Assembly (NCBI GenBank): GCA_020444415.1
Contig: JAHLLA010000004.1
Span: forward strand, 124,001-188,000
Source: Bacteroidota bacterium
GTDB taxonomy: Bacteria; Bacteroidota; Bacteroidia; Bacteroidales; F082
Length of the DNA: 64,000 nt
Direction: 5' to 3'
Shown in pieces: positions 43,481-52,531 of this stretch. Below the pieces are notes generated by a model, which was given only the letters and a program-made list of their open reading frames with translations, made no database searches and was not told the DNA's origin. Each line of letters begins with the position of its first letter. Within the stretch, counting starts at the first letter, position 1. A program made the position numbers and the translations under genes.

Positions 43481-46174
43481 TTGAAATTGAATACCCCCAT
43501 AAAATCCTTATTAAAAATATTGAGAGCAGTCATCATGTTTGGGTTAATTGTTATCGCCAATCATGGATTTTCCCAACAGGCGCAAACTTACGAAGAAGCC
43601 ATAGCGTTAGCCGATAAAAATCTGAAAGAAAATAACTTACTCGATGCCAAGGCCTATTACCAGATGGCGCTCAAGTACAAAACAGATGACCCTTATGCCA
43701 ATGAAAAGATCATCAGCATCGTGGAAATGATGAAAAACCAGTTGAGCAAGGAAGATGCATATTATGATATGATCGACCTGGCGGATGTATTGTATGATGA
43801 AATGGCACTCGAAAAAGCTTTGGAACAATACCGGAAAGCCTTACAGATCATCCCAGATGATGAGTATGCGAAAAACCAGATTGCCGGCATTGAGAAAATG
43901 CAATCTGACCAAAAGGATAAAATTTCGGCTTTTGAGGCCGCCATGAGCAATGGTAACAGTTTGCTGGCAGACCAACAATTTGATGAAGCCATCCGTGCCT
44001 TTAAGGAAGCCCAGCAAATCTTTCCCGACAAAACCCTTCCACAGGATCAGATTCATATGGCTGAAAATGAGAAAGAAACCTATAATGAAAATTTGATCCT
44101 TTTTAACGAGCAAATCGAAGAAGCACAGCGATACCTGCTTGTCAAAAATTATGCTACAGCATTGGACTACTTTGAGAGTGCCTATGAAATTTTTCCGGAT
44201 AACGAAGAAGTGAATGCCTGGATAGCTGAGATTAAACCTAAAGCAGAAAACCAGCGCAAGTATAACATCCGTGTGGATGAAGCGGATGAACTTTACATAA
44301 GCAAGGATTTTATGGGTGCCATGGCCAAATACAACGAAGCCGCTGAATTATGGCCCGAGAACAGCTACCCGCATGATATGATCGGCAAGATCAATGAGCA
44401 ACTGGCATTGCAACGGAAAGACCTGGATAAAAACTACAACCTGAGTATTGAAAAAGCCGACAGCCTGCTTGCTATTGAAGAGTTTACAGCCGCACAGGGA
44501 CAATATAAGCTGGCTTTAACACTGAAACCGGGTGAAGCCTATCCGACCTCCAAACTTGCCGAAATTGATACGCATTTTGCAGCACAGCGAAAGGCATTCG
44601 AAGAAAATTATGCCAATATGGTTACCAAAGCAGACAGTTTGTTTGATGCACAGCAATATACTTTATCGGCAGAACAATATGAATTTGCACTCACCATACG
44701 GCCTGACGACAACTACCCGAAAGAACGCCTGATAGAGATTGAAAACCAACTGGCAGCCATAGCCGCGCAGAAAAAACTGGACAGTGAATACATGGCACTG
44801 ATTGCTGCAGCCGACGACTTTTTTAATGCAAAGCAATTCGATCTGGCCAAAGGAAAATATATGGAAGCGCAGGAAATAAAACCGGAAGAAGCGTATCCCG
44901 GGCAACGTATGGCCGAAATACAACAGTTACTGGTAAACGCGGCTGCACAAAAGGAACTGGATGAAAATTATAACAAACAAATGGTGGTGGCATCCCGCTT
45001 ATTGAGTGAAGATAAACTGGAAGAATCGAAAGCAGCTTATTTAGTGGCACTTGAACTCAAATCTTACGAGCCATTGCCCAGGCAAAAAATTGAAGAAATT
45101 GACAGCATTGTAGATGCCCGCATCAGGCAGGCAGAAATTGATGCCATTTACACTAAACATTTACAGAAAGGCGATTCATTACTGGCATTGCAGGCATATG
45201 CTGATGCAATAATAGCCTATGAAGAAGCTTTAGCAATAAAACCTACCGGAAAAGAAGCAAGGGCAAATGCAGACAAGGCCAGCACCCTGAAAGCTGAAAT
45301 GGAAGAAAGAATAGCCTTGCAAGAGGCTTACGATAACGCGATCAGAGAAGGAGATAAACTCTATTCAGAAAAAAGTTATGAATTAGCAAAAACTGAATTT
45401 GAAAAAGCTACAAATGCCAAACCTACAGAGACTTATCCGCAACAAATGATTGCAGAAATCAGTACGATTCTTGAACAACTTGCTGCCGAAAGACAGCAAC
45501 GTTATGACGAAGCCATTACAAAAGCTGATGTGTATTTTACTCAGGGCAATTATAAAGATGCGCTCATCGAATATAAAATTGCCAGAAGTATCAAACCCGA
45601 GGAAAACTATCCGTCAGCTAAGATTGCCGAAAGCGAAAGGATCATCGAAGAAGAATTGAAAGTAATTCGCGGCCAGTATGATGTGGTGATCGCGGAAGCA
45701 GATAATTTATACAATTCAAGAATTTACGACAAGGCCATCCAGAGTTACCAGCAAGCAAGGGCTATGTTGCCTGACGAGCCTTACCCTGTTGAGATGATTA
45801 AAAAGATTACCAAATATCTGGATGATAATGCCATCACTGATGTGGTTAAAGAGCGTATCGTGATCAACTCGGAAGTCACTGAGAAATTTGATTTTGACCC
45901 GATTCCAGTGAACGTCCGTAAGAGTAATTATGTGCTGGTAAAAGCGCGCAACCTGACCAACAACTCGTTCAAAATGATCTTTAGTTATGGTGGCGACAAC
46001 GGTAAAAATGGTGGATTCGTTGTTCAGGTCCCGCAGGATGAAGAAATGAACGATTTTATCATCCGCGTGGGCAATCAGTACAAGTGGTTTGCTGAAGACA
46101 ATAACTGGATGTCGATTTATTCGCAAAACGGCGACATCGAGATCAGCATCGTTCGGATAACCACCAGTAACTAA
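43481..46174 (+). CDS. Large TPR-type repeat protein with signal sequence and C-terminal beta domain
   Basis: About 897 residues. Start is uncertain: TTG at 43481 or the TTG two codons later at 43487, which has AGGA 7 nt upstream; the first ATG would cut the signal peptide. After the signal peptide (ending near GFSQQ) at least ten helical repeats of about 65-70 residues occur, each like AxxxYxxAlxIkPxexYP (for example YKLALTLKPGEAYPTSKLAEI). A C-terminal ~110-residue beta domain follows (NVRKSNYVLVKARNLTNNSF ... NGDIEISIVRIT). Probably a periplasmic scaffold; function unknown. Confidence 0.75.
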   Translation: MKLNTPIKSLLKILRAVIMFGLIVIANHGFSQQAQTYEEAIALADKNLKENNLLDAKAYYQMALKYKTDDPYANEKIISIVEMMKNQLSKEDAYYDMIDLADVLYDEMALEKALEQYRKALQIIPDDEYAKNQIAGIEKMQSDQKDKISAFEAAMSNGNSLLADQQFDEAIRAFKEAQQIFPDKTLPQDQIHMAENEKETYNENLILFNEQIEEAQRYLLVKNYATALDYFESAYEIFPDNEEVNAWIAEIKPKAENQRKYNIRVDEADELYISKDFMGAMAKYNEAAELWPENSYPHDMIGKINEQLALQRKDLDKNYNLSIEKADSLLAIEEFTAAQGQYKLALTLKPGEAYPTSKLAEIDTHFAAQRKAFEENYANMVTKADSLFDAQQYTLSAEQYEFALTIRPDDNYPKERLIEIENQLAAIAAQKKLDSEYMALIAAADDFFNAKQFDLAKGKYMEAQEIKPEEAYPGQRMAEIQQLLVNAAAQKELDENYNKQMVVASRLLSEDKLEESKAAYLVALELKSYEPLPRQKIEEIDSIVDARIRQAEIDAIYTKHLQKGDSLLALQAYADAIIAYEEALAIKPTGKEARANADKASTLKAEMEERIALQEAYDNAIREGDKLYSEKSYELAKTEFEKATNAKPTETYPQQMIAEISTILEQLAAERQQRYDEAITKADVYFTQGNYKDALIEYKIARSIKPEENYPSAKIAESERIIEEELKVIRGQYDVVIAEADNLYNSRIYDKAIQSYQQARAMLPDEPYPVEMIKKITKYLDDNAITDVVKERIVINSEVTEKFDFDPIPVNVRKSNYVLVKARNLTNNSFKMIFSYGGDNGKNGGFVVQVPQDEEMNDFIIRVGNQYKWFAEDNNWMSIYSQNGDIEISIVRITTSN

Positions 46175-46197
46175 ACTCAAATTACTTTTATTTTTTA

Positions 46198-46527
46198 ATG
46201 AAGACATCTGAAAAAGAAAGAAAATTAATCATTGCCAAAGCCCGGGAAACTTCAGGGACATCAGAGGTATCATCATCCATTGAGCAGCTAAACACATTGC
46301 TTTCTGAATCACCCGAAGATATTGAACTGTTACACATTCGGGCACAACTATTTGAAAAGCAACAGGAATGGGCCAAAGCCATCAATGACTATCTGAAAAT
46401 CCTCAGTTTAGATCCAAGCGATAAAAAAGCTAAAACCCAATCTGCCATGCTCAAAACCATTTTACGCTACAACAATACAGACATTTATTCCAGTCCCAAC
46501 ACTCATTACGATCCCTGGTTTGAATAG
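46198..46527 (+). CDS. Small TPR-like protein (109 aa)
   Basis: 109 residues. A cytoplasmic protein of helical repeats: SIEQLNTLLSESPEDIELLH and EWAKAINDYLKILSLDPSDK make about one and a half TPR units; the tail NNTDIYSSPNTHYDPWFE is a conserved-looking end. Follows the larger TPR gene by 23 bp. Function unknown. Confidence 0.65.
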   Translation: MKTSEKERKLIIAKARETSGTSEVSSSIEQLNTLLSESPEDIELLHIRAQLFEKQQEWAKAINDYLKILSLDPSDKKAKTQSAMLKTILRYNNTDIYSSPNTHYDPWFE

Positions 46528-46593
46528 TAGTTTAGTTGCTTTTTACTGGGAACCGAAACTGAAGACTGCAAACTGAAATTCCCCCTTTTTCCC

Positions 46594-46601
46594 TACATTT
46601 G
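46594..46601 (+). promoter_or_regulatory. -7 promoter box TACATTTG for the class V aminotransferase
   Basis: TAnnTTTG match, 87 nt before the ATG at 46689. Confidence 0.4.
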
Positions 46602-46688
46602 CTTTGAAAATTTTCCTGATGTATGCATCCCTTGCACGGGATTTAGTTGTCTCAATTACGGAAAAGAAAATCATAAATTGGCCGAATT

Positions 46689-48155
46689 ATGAGCGATCTT
46701 GAAAAGCACTTTAGTTCATTCAGAAAGAATGTCGTTGGTATTGATCAGATGATTACCACTCCCTATGGAACCAAAAAAATGATCTACGCTGACTGGATCG
46801 CCAGTGGTCGACTCTACCAGCCCATTGAAGACAGAATGCTGCATGACATTGGTCCTTACGTTGCCAACACGCACACCGAAACAACTGAAACAGGCACCCT
46901 GATGACCAACGCTTATCAGTATGCCCATAAAAAGATCAAACAGCATGTACATGCCGATGAAAATGATGTGATACTTACACAGGGTTTTGGGATGACGGCT
47001 GTGGTGAATAAATTTCAGCGAATTTTGGGTCTTAAATGTTGCGCAACCTATGAAAAAGGCGATTGCAATCCGAAGAGAGACAAACCGGTCGTCTTTATCA
47101 CCCATATGGAACATCATTCCAACCAAACCACCTGGATTGAAACCATTGCAGATGTGGTTTTATTAAAACCGGATGAACTTAATATGGTGGACCCGGAACA
47201 ACTTCGTATAGAAATTGAAAAATACAAAGAACGCAAGATGAAGATTGGGGCATTTACTGCCTGCTCCAATGTAACAGGCATCAAACCTGATTATTACGAA
47301 CTGGCCAAGATCATGCATGAGAATGGCGGTGTTGTTTTTATTGACTTTGCAGGCTCTGCACCTTATGTAGATATTGACATGCATCCTGCAGATCCACTTC
47401 ATAAATTGGATGCTGTGATGTTTTCTCCCCACAAATTCCTCGGAGGCCCGGGCAGTTCTGGTGTCATTGTATTTGATAAAGATTTATACAAATGCGCCAT
47501 TCCTGATCATCCGGGCGGCGGCACCGTTGAATGGACCGATCCCTGGGGCGGGCATAAGTATATTGAGGATATTGAGTTAAGGGAAGATGGCGGCACACCC
47601 GGTTTTCTGCAATGTATGCGGGCTGCGATGGCCATTGAGGTAAAAGAGCAGATGGATACTTCTTTCATTGCCCAAAGGGAACAAGAACTTGTTAAAAGAG
47701 CTTTTGAAGGTTTCAGTAAAATCGACGGGCTTCATATTTTGGCTGATAATGTTAAAAACCGGCTGGGAATCTTTTCCTTCTGGTTCCAGCATATCCATTT
47801 CAACCTGATCGTAAAATTATTGAATGACCGGTTCGGTATACAGGTGCGTGGCGGTTGTTCCTGCGCGGGAACTTATGGCCATTTTTTATTAAATGTTTCT
47901 CCAGAGGAATCCAAGAGAATTACTACAAAGATTATGAGTGGCGACTTATCTGAAAAACCAGGTTTTGTAAGGGTTTCGCTCCACCCCACCATGACCGATG
48001 AAGAATTGGATTTTATTGTGAATGCGGTGAAAGAAATTTCAGAGAACCATGAAGCATGGGCCAAAGATTATAATTACGATTCGCACCACAACGAATTCAG
48101 GAATAAGAAAGAATCTGACAAGACCAAGACCATTAAGGACTGGTTTAGTTTTTAG
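46689..48155 (+). CDS. Aminotransferase class V (cysteine-desulfurase-like PLP enzyme)
   Basis: 488 residues, longer than SufS/IscS (about 400). PLP Lys in MFSPHKFLGGPGSSGVIV; cofactor contacts HMEHHSNQTTW and VVFIDFAGSAPYVDID. A conserved Cys in RGGCSCAGTYGHFLL sits where desulfurases have the persulfide-forming Cys. The family (COG0520-like) may form persulfide from cysteine or act on another amino acid; the extra C-terminal ~70 residues have no recognised role. No isc or suf genes nearby. Confidence 0.8.
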   Translation: MSDLEKHFSSFRKNVVGIDQMITTPYGTKKMIYADWIASGRLYQPIEDRMLHDIGPYVANTHTETTETGTLMTNAYQYAHKKIKQHVHADENDVILTQGFGMTAVVNKFQRILGLKCCATYEKGDCNPKRDKPVVFITHMEHHSNQTTWIETIADVVLLKPDELNMVDPEQLRIEIEKYKERKMKIGAFTACSNVTGIKPDYYELAKIMHENGGVVFIDFAGSAPYVDIDMHPADPLHKLDAVMFSPHKFLGGPGSSGVIVFDKDLYKCAIPDHPGGGTVEWTDPWGGHKYIEDIELREDGGTPGFLQCMRAAMAIEVKEQMDTSFIAQREQELVKRAFEGFSKIDGLHILADNVKNRLGIFSFWFQHIHFNLIVKLLNDRFGIQVRGGCSCAGTYGHFLLNVSPEESKRITTKIMSGDLSEKPGFVRVSLHPTMTDEELDFIVNAVKEISENHEAWAKDYNYDSHHNEFRNKKESDKTKTIKDWFSF

Positions 48156-48418
48156 GTAATTTAAACTGCATTTTTATACGCTCATCTCTAATCTTTTCCT
48201 GCTTACGCAAATTTTAACTATTATGTGCAACCTACTGAAAACCAACCCATCTTTTCATCATATATATCTAGATTACGCCCGGCTTAATTCTCTTAAAAGA
48301 GACAGTATTTTAGGGGCCAAGGATGCTATGAGTAGTAATTTCACCCGTTTTTAGTACTTGACAAGCGCCATTTAATTCCTTAAATTAGCGGTAGTAAAAC
48401 CAGTACCGTATACCAATT

Positions 48419-49648
48419 ATGAAAGAGCCAAAACTACTTACTTTTATATTCCTTATTTTTTATTCTTTATTCTTTATTTCTAATGTGTGCAGCCAAATTA
48501 CCCGTGGTGCTGCACCAGGTGAAATTTACATCTCTAATGAATGGTTCTTTGACTCACCATATCTACATTTCGGTATTTTTCATAGCACCGATAATGGGAA
48601 ACATTTGACCCCACAATACAATAATATTGAAACTCCGCCCCCCGGTGAGATGAAAATAGGCAAAGTGATTGGCGATGCCACCCCCGGAGCTTTATACAAT
48701 TATGGTAACAACGAGTTTTGGGTAAGTTTTGATGAGGGAGTTAATTGGGAATACAGGGAGGGTTTTCCTAGTAACACCTATTACATAAGTGGAACGACAG
48801 AAGGAATCATTTTTAGCACTAGTTGGGTTAAACTTCATAAAAGTGTAAATTATGGAGAAGTGTTTGAAACCATAACCGATCCATTAACGATTCCAATACC
48901 TGAAATTGGTTTTGGAGATGGTGAATTCTTTGGTATTAATGGAGACGCTGGTATCGAATTTCAATTAATTCATACATATGATTATGCAAACACTTATACC
49001 GAAATCCCCATCGACAGTTCAGTAGCCTTTTGGCAAATAGGAGGCCATTGGCCACAGATTTCAAGAGGAACAGAACCGGGAGAGCTATACCTTGTTTCGT
49101 GGTGGCCCGATTATCATTATAAAATATTCCATAGTATTGATACGGGTTATACCTGGACGCAACAATACGAATCAGATTCCATTAGTATTTATTATTGGGG
49201 GGTACAATATACCGCTGGCAGGGAGCCCGGTTCTTTTTATGTGAAGCGTGCAAGACTCGACCCTACCTTTACGCATACTTTGGTCTATATTGATTATAGT
49301 TCTGATTACGGCCAAACCTTTACAACCTATTTCCACGACCTGGTACCGGATTTTACTTCGGTGAATGCCATTAAAGAACCAATCATCAAGCTTACAAATG
49401 CCCCCAATCCATTTTCCAACCTTACTACTTTCAATTTTCAATTGCCAGGTAATGCTGGCAACCCGAAGTTGAACATTTATAACATACAGGGAAAACGGGT
49501 GAGGCAATTCGATGTGAACGGGAAAAACCAACAGCAATGGAACGGAACCGGTGCGAATGGCAACCCTTTGCCTAAAGGTATTTACCTGTACAACATCACT
49601 TATAACAATACAAGCACTGCTTTACAAAAAGCAATCATCCTTTATTAA
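48419..49648 (+). CDS. Secreted T9SS protein with PGE(I/L)Y repeats
   Basis: 409 residues. Signal peptide (MKEPKLLTFIFLIFYSLFFI ... NVCSQ). The body has four copies of a GxxPGxxY motif (RGAAPGEIYI, GDATPGALYN, RGTEPGELYL, GREPGSFYV) each followed by a short strand pattern, reminiscent of BNR/Asp-box beta-propeller blades. The C-terminal segment NAPNPFSNLTTFNFQLPG ... LYNITYNNTS ... KAIILY is a T9SS type A domain. Function unknown. The 263-bp gap before it holds no gene that I can support. Confidence 0.75.
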   Translation: MKEPKLLTFIFLIFYSLFFISNVCSQITRGAAPGEIYISNEWFFDSPYLHFGIFHSTDNGKHLTPQYNNIETPPPGEMKIGKVIGDATPGALYNYGNNEFWVSFDEGVNWEYREGFPSNTYYISGTTEGIIFSTSWVKLHKSVNYGEVFETITDPLTIPIPEIGFGDGEFFGINGDAGIEFQLIHTYDYANTYTEIPIDSSVAFWQIGGHWPQISRGTEPGELYLVSWWPDYHYKIFHSIDTGYTWTQQYESDSISIYYWGVQYTAGREPGSFYVKRARLDPTFTHTLVYIDYSSDYGQTFTTYFHDLVPDFTSVNAIKEPIIKLTNAPNPFSNLTTFNFQLPGNAGNPKLNIYNIQGKRVRQFDVNGKNQQQWNGTGANGNPLPKGIYLYNITYNNTSTALQKAIILY

Positions 49649-49709
49649 AAAGTTGCTTAAAAAAAACCAGGCCTCTCAGCCTGGCTCAACAACTTAAACC
49701 ATGATTGTT

Positions 49710-50717
49710 CTAAAGCCTGATCTTTTCAGTCAGTGAACTGTTCTTATTGATGATTTGCAGGTAATACGTGCCATGCTGCTTCTGGCTTAAATCCATCACC
49801 AGTTTATACGATCCGTTAACTACTTCCGGTTTACTTGAAAACACTTCATCTCCGAAAAAATTATACACTTCAACTTTGGGAGATGCATCACCGGGGATGG
49901 TGAATTGTAAAGTGATAATCCCATCATTGTTATCAATATCCAACTCATCTACCTCAAGCCTGTCGGGTTTATTTTTAATACCCGCATCGCGTAATTCTTT
50001 ATCGGTTACGCCATGTTCAAAACGGTTTACGTGATACTCTTTAAGATATGGATGTTTTGGCGGCCTGGGCCTTCTGATCATTTCGATTTCCATATCTTCC
50101 AACCCATCTAATTCATCCAGCATTTCCATCTTTTCATCCAGAATGATCACCCTGGCATTCTCTAATTCCTTCAGATGGCTTTCCATTTCAGCTTCAAATT
50201 CAGCAGCGTCAAATTCAAAATCCACCTCCTGGTCCACATCAAATTCATATTCAAAATCATCATCCGAATGCCAGCGCATGGCTTTGCGATGTCCACGGGG
50301 TAATACCATCACCACTTCTTCACCATCATCGGTCTTAAATTTCATCACTTTTTTTGGTCCTTTATGATTTGAATGAACAATGATTTCCTCCACAACTTCT
50401 TCATCACCATCACCTTTTATAACAATTACTTTTTTTATCCCGTCACCAATCAATTCTTCATCCACATACACATCTGTGGTGATGTTCATAGAATCTCCTT
50501 TTGTAATCCATTCTATGTCAGTCATTATTTCTTTTACTTTTTCCCCTTCTTTCACTGTAAATGTGGTGTCTTTTAAGACTTTCTTGCCATTTTCCACTTC
50601 AACTTTTTTAACGGTCACCTGTTTTTCTTTTTTGTCTTCCTGAGACATTCCACTTAATGAAATCAACAAAAACAGGGTGATTAATAATACAGCGGCAATT
50701 GTAACTTGATTTTTCAT
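49710..50717 (-). CDS. Acidic secreted protein with T9SS sorting domain
   Basis: 335 residues. Signal peptide MKNQVTIAAVLLITLFLLIS with the cut near SGMSQ. The mature N-terminal part is beta-rich and charged (VKKVEVENGKKVLKDTTF), and residues about 155-205 are strongly acidic (DDDFEYEFDVDQEVDFEF...). The C-terminal ~75 residues form a T9SS type A domain (LQFTIPGDASPKVEVYNFFG ... GTYYLQIINKNSSLTEKIRL). Function unknown. It is divergent from the kinase gene and may be under its control (see the repeats at 50772). Confidence 0.7.
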   Translation of the reverse strand: MKNQVTIAAVLLITLFLLISLSGMSQEDKKEKQVTVKKVEVENGKKVLKDTTFTVKEGEKVKEIMTDIEWITKGDSMNITTDVYVDEELIGDGIKKVIVIKGDGDEEVVEEIIVHSNHKGPKKVMKFKTDDGEEVVMVLPRGHRKAMRWHSDDDFEYEFDVDQEVDFEFDAAEFEAEMESHLKELENARVIILDEKMEMLDELDGLEDMEIEMIRRPRPPKHPYLKEYHVNRFEHGVTDKELRDAGIKNKPDRLEVDELDIDNNDGIITLQFTIPGDASPKVEVYNFFGDEVFSSKPEVVNGSYKLVMDLSQKQHGTYYLQIINKNSSLTEKIRL

Positions 50718-50742
50718 TTTTTGTATTTTTAAGTTTCGCTTA

Positions 50743-50750
50743 CAAATGTA
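50743..50750 (-). promoter_or_regulatory. -7 promoter box TACATTTG for the acidic T9SS gene
   Basis: TAnnTTTG match on the minus strand, 25 nt before the ATG at 50717. The repeats at 50772-50810 begin 21 bp upstream of it. Confidence 0.5.
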
Positions 50751-50771
50751 TTTTAACTAACTGATATCAAA

Positions 50772-50810
50772 GGTTAAAGCCGGTTAAAAAAGGTTAAAGA
50801 AAGGTTAAAG
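50772..50810. promoter_or_regulatory. Four direct GGTTAAA repeats at 10-11 bp spacing (probable operator)
   Basis: GGTTAAAG at 50772, GGTTAAAA at 50782, GGTTAAAG at 50792 and GGTTAAAG at 50803: starts differ by 10, 10 and 11 bp, i.e. one helical turn, so all four lie on the same DNA face. The set sits 21 bp from the minus-strand -7 box (50743-50750) and 26 bp from the plus-strand box (50837-50844). Tandem repeats with one-turn spacing are typical sites of OmpR/PhoB-type regulators, one of which is encoded by the plus-strand unit. Confidence 0.7.
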
Positions 50811-50836
50811 TAAACATTTTACATAACACGAATACG

Positions 50837-50844
50837 TACCTTTG
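50837..50844 (+). promoter_or_regulatory. -7 promoter box TACCTTTG for the kinase-regulator operon
   Basis: TAnnTTTG match, 28 nt before the kinase ATG. Confidence 0.5.
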
Positions 50845-50872
50845 GTAACAATATGAATCGAACGCCTTTTAA

Positions 50873-52522
50873 ATGAAAACCCGTTTCCGCATTATTATTT
50901 TTTTAATGGCAACCAGCCTTTTGGGAATTATCATAGTTCAGGCTTTATGGATTAAACATGCTTATGAATCGGAATCAGCCAGGTTTGACCAGGCCGTTTA
51001 TAAAGCCCTTAACAGGGGTATTTCAAAACTTGAACGCGTTGAGTCATTTCGATTCCTGGACCGTGAACTGGACTTACCGAAGCCACCTAAAATGAACATC
51101 GATTCATTGATCCAAACCACAAGACCCAGGAAACCGCATATGAGAATGAAGCGATTTGATGGCAGCAATCGCATGCAGCGATCATCCGTGATTTATTTGC
51201 CGGATACAAATTTGAGTGATCATATAATTGCCATCATTGAAAATACAGATACAGTTGAAGATATTGACGTTATGTGGGGTAACGATTCAATAGAATTGGA
51301 TATAGATTTTTATAGCGACGATTGGGTTGATCATGAGACAGAAATTAACGAAATAGAAGAGTTGATCATCAGTACCGAAGAAGAAATTCAGCAACAACGC
51401 GAAAGAATTGTAAAAGAAAAATACGCCCGGTTCAACGAAACCATGAACCAATGGGTAATTGAATATAGTTTTGATGATGAGACTTTTAATCGCAGAATGC
51501 TTCGATTAAATATTGATACCATCATCAGCAAATCTTTAAAAAATAACGGTATTTCACTGGCATTTAATTACCAGGTAGTGAATGAACAAAATGATACAAC
51601 GGAGATCCTCAAATCATCTGCGGATAGCACAATTTTACTTTCATCCAGGTATGAAACCGAATTATTTCCGCAGGATCTGTTTATGAAAAACCTTTTTCTG
51701 CGCGTGGATTTTCCTGAACGTTCAAAACATGTGTACCGTTCCATTTCATTACTTGTTATTGGATCGCTGGTTTTTACTTTTATTATTCTTTTCACCTTTG
51801 GAATGACCTTGTATTATATGCAAAAGCAAAAGAAGATTTCTGATATCAAATCAGATTTCATCAATAATATGACACACGAGTTTAAAACGCCCATTGCCAC
51901 CATTTCGCTGGCTACAGATACGATGAATTCGCCCAAAATCCTTGGTAGGGAAAAAGAAACCAAATACTACCTTGATATTATCCGGCAGGAAAATAAAAGA
52001 ATGAACAAGCAGGTTGAGAAAGTATTGCAAATGGCCTTGATCGAAAATGAGGATTTTCAATTGGATTTTCAACTGACAGATGCGCATCCCATCATTGAAG
52101 ATGCCTGCCAGGTAATAGAATTGAATGTAAAGAAAAAAGAAGGCAAAATTGTCACGGTACTTCGGGCCACTTGTTCAAAAATCCTCATGGATGAAATTCA
52201 TTTCGCCAATGTCTTAACCAATATTTTCGATAATGCCGTAAAATACAATGAAAATCCACCGGAAATTTTAATAGAAACTTATAATAAAGACAATATATTT
52301 TTCATCCGGATATCCGATAATGGAACGGGCATGAGCAAGGAAGTTCAGGAGCATATTTTTGACAAATTTTATAGAAAGCCCAGCGGTAACATCCACAATG
52401 TGAAAGGTTTCGGGTTGGGATTAAGTTATGTAAAAGCCATTGTTACCGCGCATGGAGGCACAATTTCAGTGAGCAGTGATGTGGGCAATGGAAGCACATT
52501 TATTATTGGGTTTAATTGCTAA
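50873..52522 (+). CDS. Sensor histidine kinase (HisKA)
   Basis: 549 residues. TM1 about 7-28, an extracytoplasmic region about 29-285 with no known sensor domain, TM2 about 288-310, HisKA dimerisation helix with FINNMTHEFKTPIATISLA (His near 335), and an HATPase domain (IFDNAVKYNE, ISDNGTGMS, KGFGLGLSYVKAIV). No HAMP domain is visible between TM2 and the His helix. It should phosphorylate the next gene's product. Confidence 0.9.
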   Translation: MKTRFRIIIFLMATSLLGIIIVQALWIKHAYESESARFDQAVYKALNRGISKLERVESFRFLDRELDLPKPPKMNIDSLIQTTRPRKPHMRMKRFDGSNRMQRSSVIYLPDTNLSDHIIAIIENTDTVEDIDVMWGNDSIELDIDFYSDDWVDHETEINEIEELIISTEEEIQQQRERIVKEKYARFNETMNQWVIEYSFDDETFNRRMLRLNIDTIISKSLKNNGISLAFNYQVVNEQNDTTEILKSSADSTILLSSRYETELFPQDLFMKNLFLRVDFPERSKHVYRSISLLVIGSLVFTFIILFTFGMTLYYMQKQKKISDIKSDFINNMTHEFKTPIATISLATDTMNSPKILGREKETKYYLDIIRQENKRMNKQVEKVLQMALIENEDFQLDFQLTDAHPIIEDACQVIELNVKKKEGKIVTVLRATCSKILMDEIHFANVLTNIFDNAVKYNENPPEILIETYNKDNIFFIRISDNGTGMSKEVQEHIFDKFYRKPSGNIHNVKGFGLGLSYVKAIVTAHGGTISVSSDVGNGSTFIIGFNC

Positions 52523-52531
52523 CTATTTACA

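Noticed and set aside
46551-46579. Short ACTGAA-like tandem repeats
   Set aside because: Only a few imperfect units; resembles low-complexity intergenic sequence with no structure.
48156-48418. Search for a gene or RNA in the 263-bp gap
   Set aside because: No ORF, hairpin with T-run, or known RNA motif could be supported.
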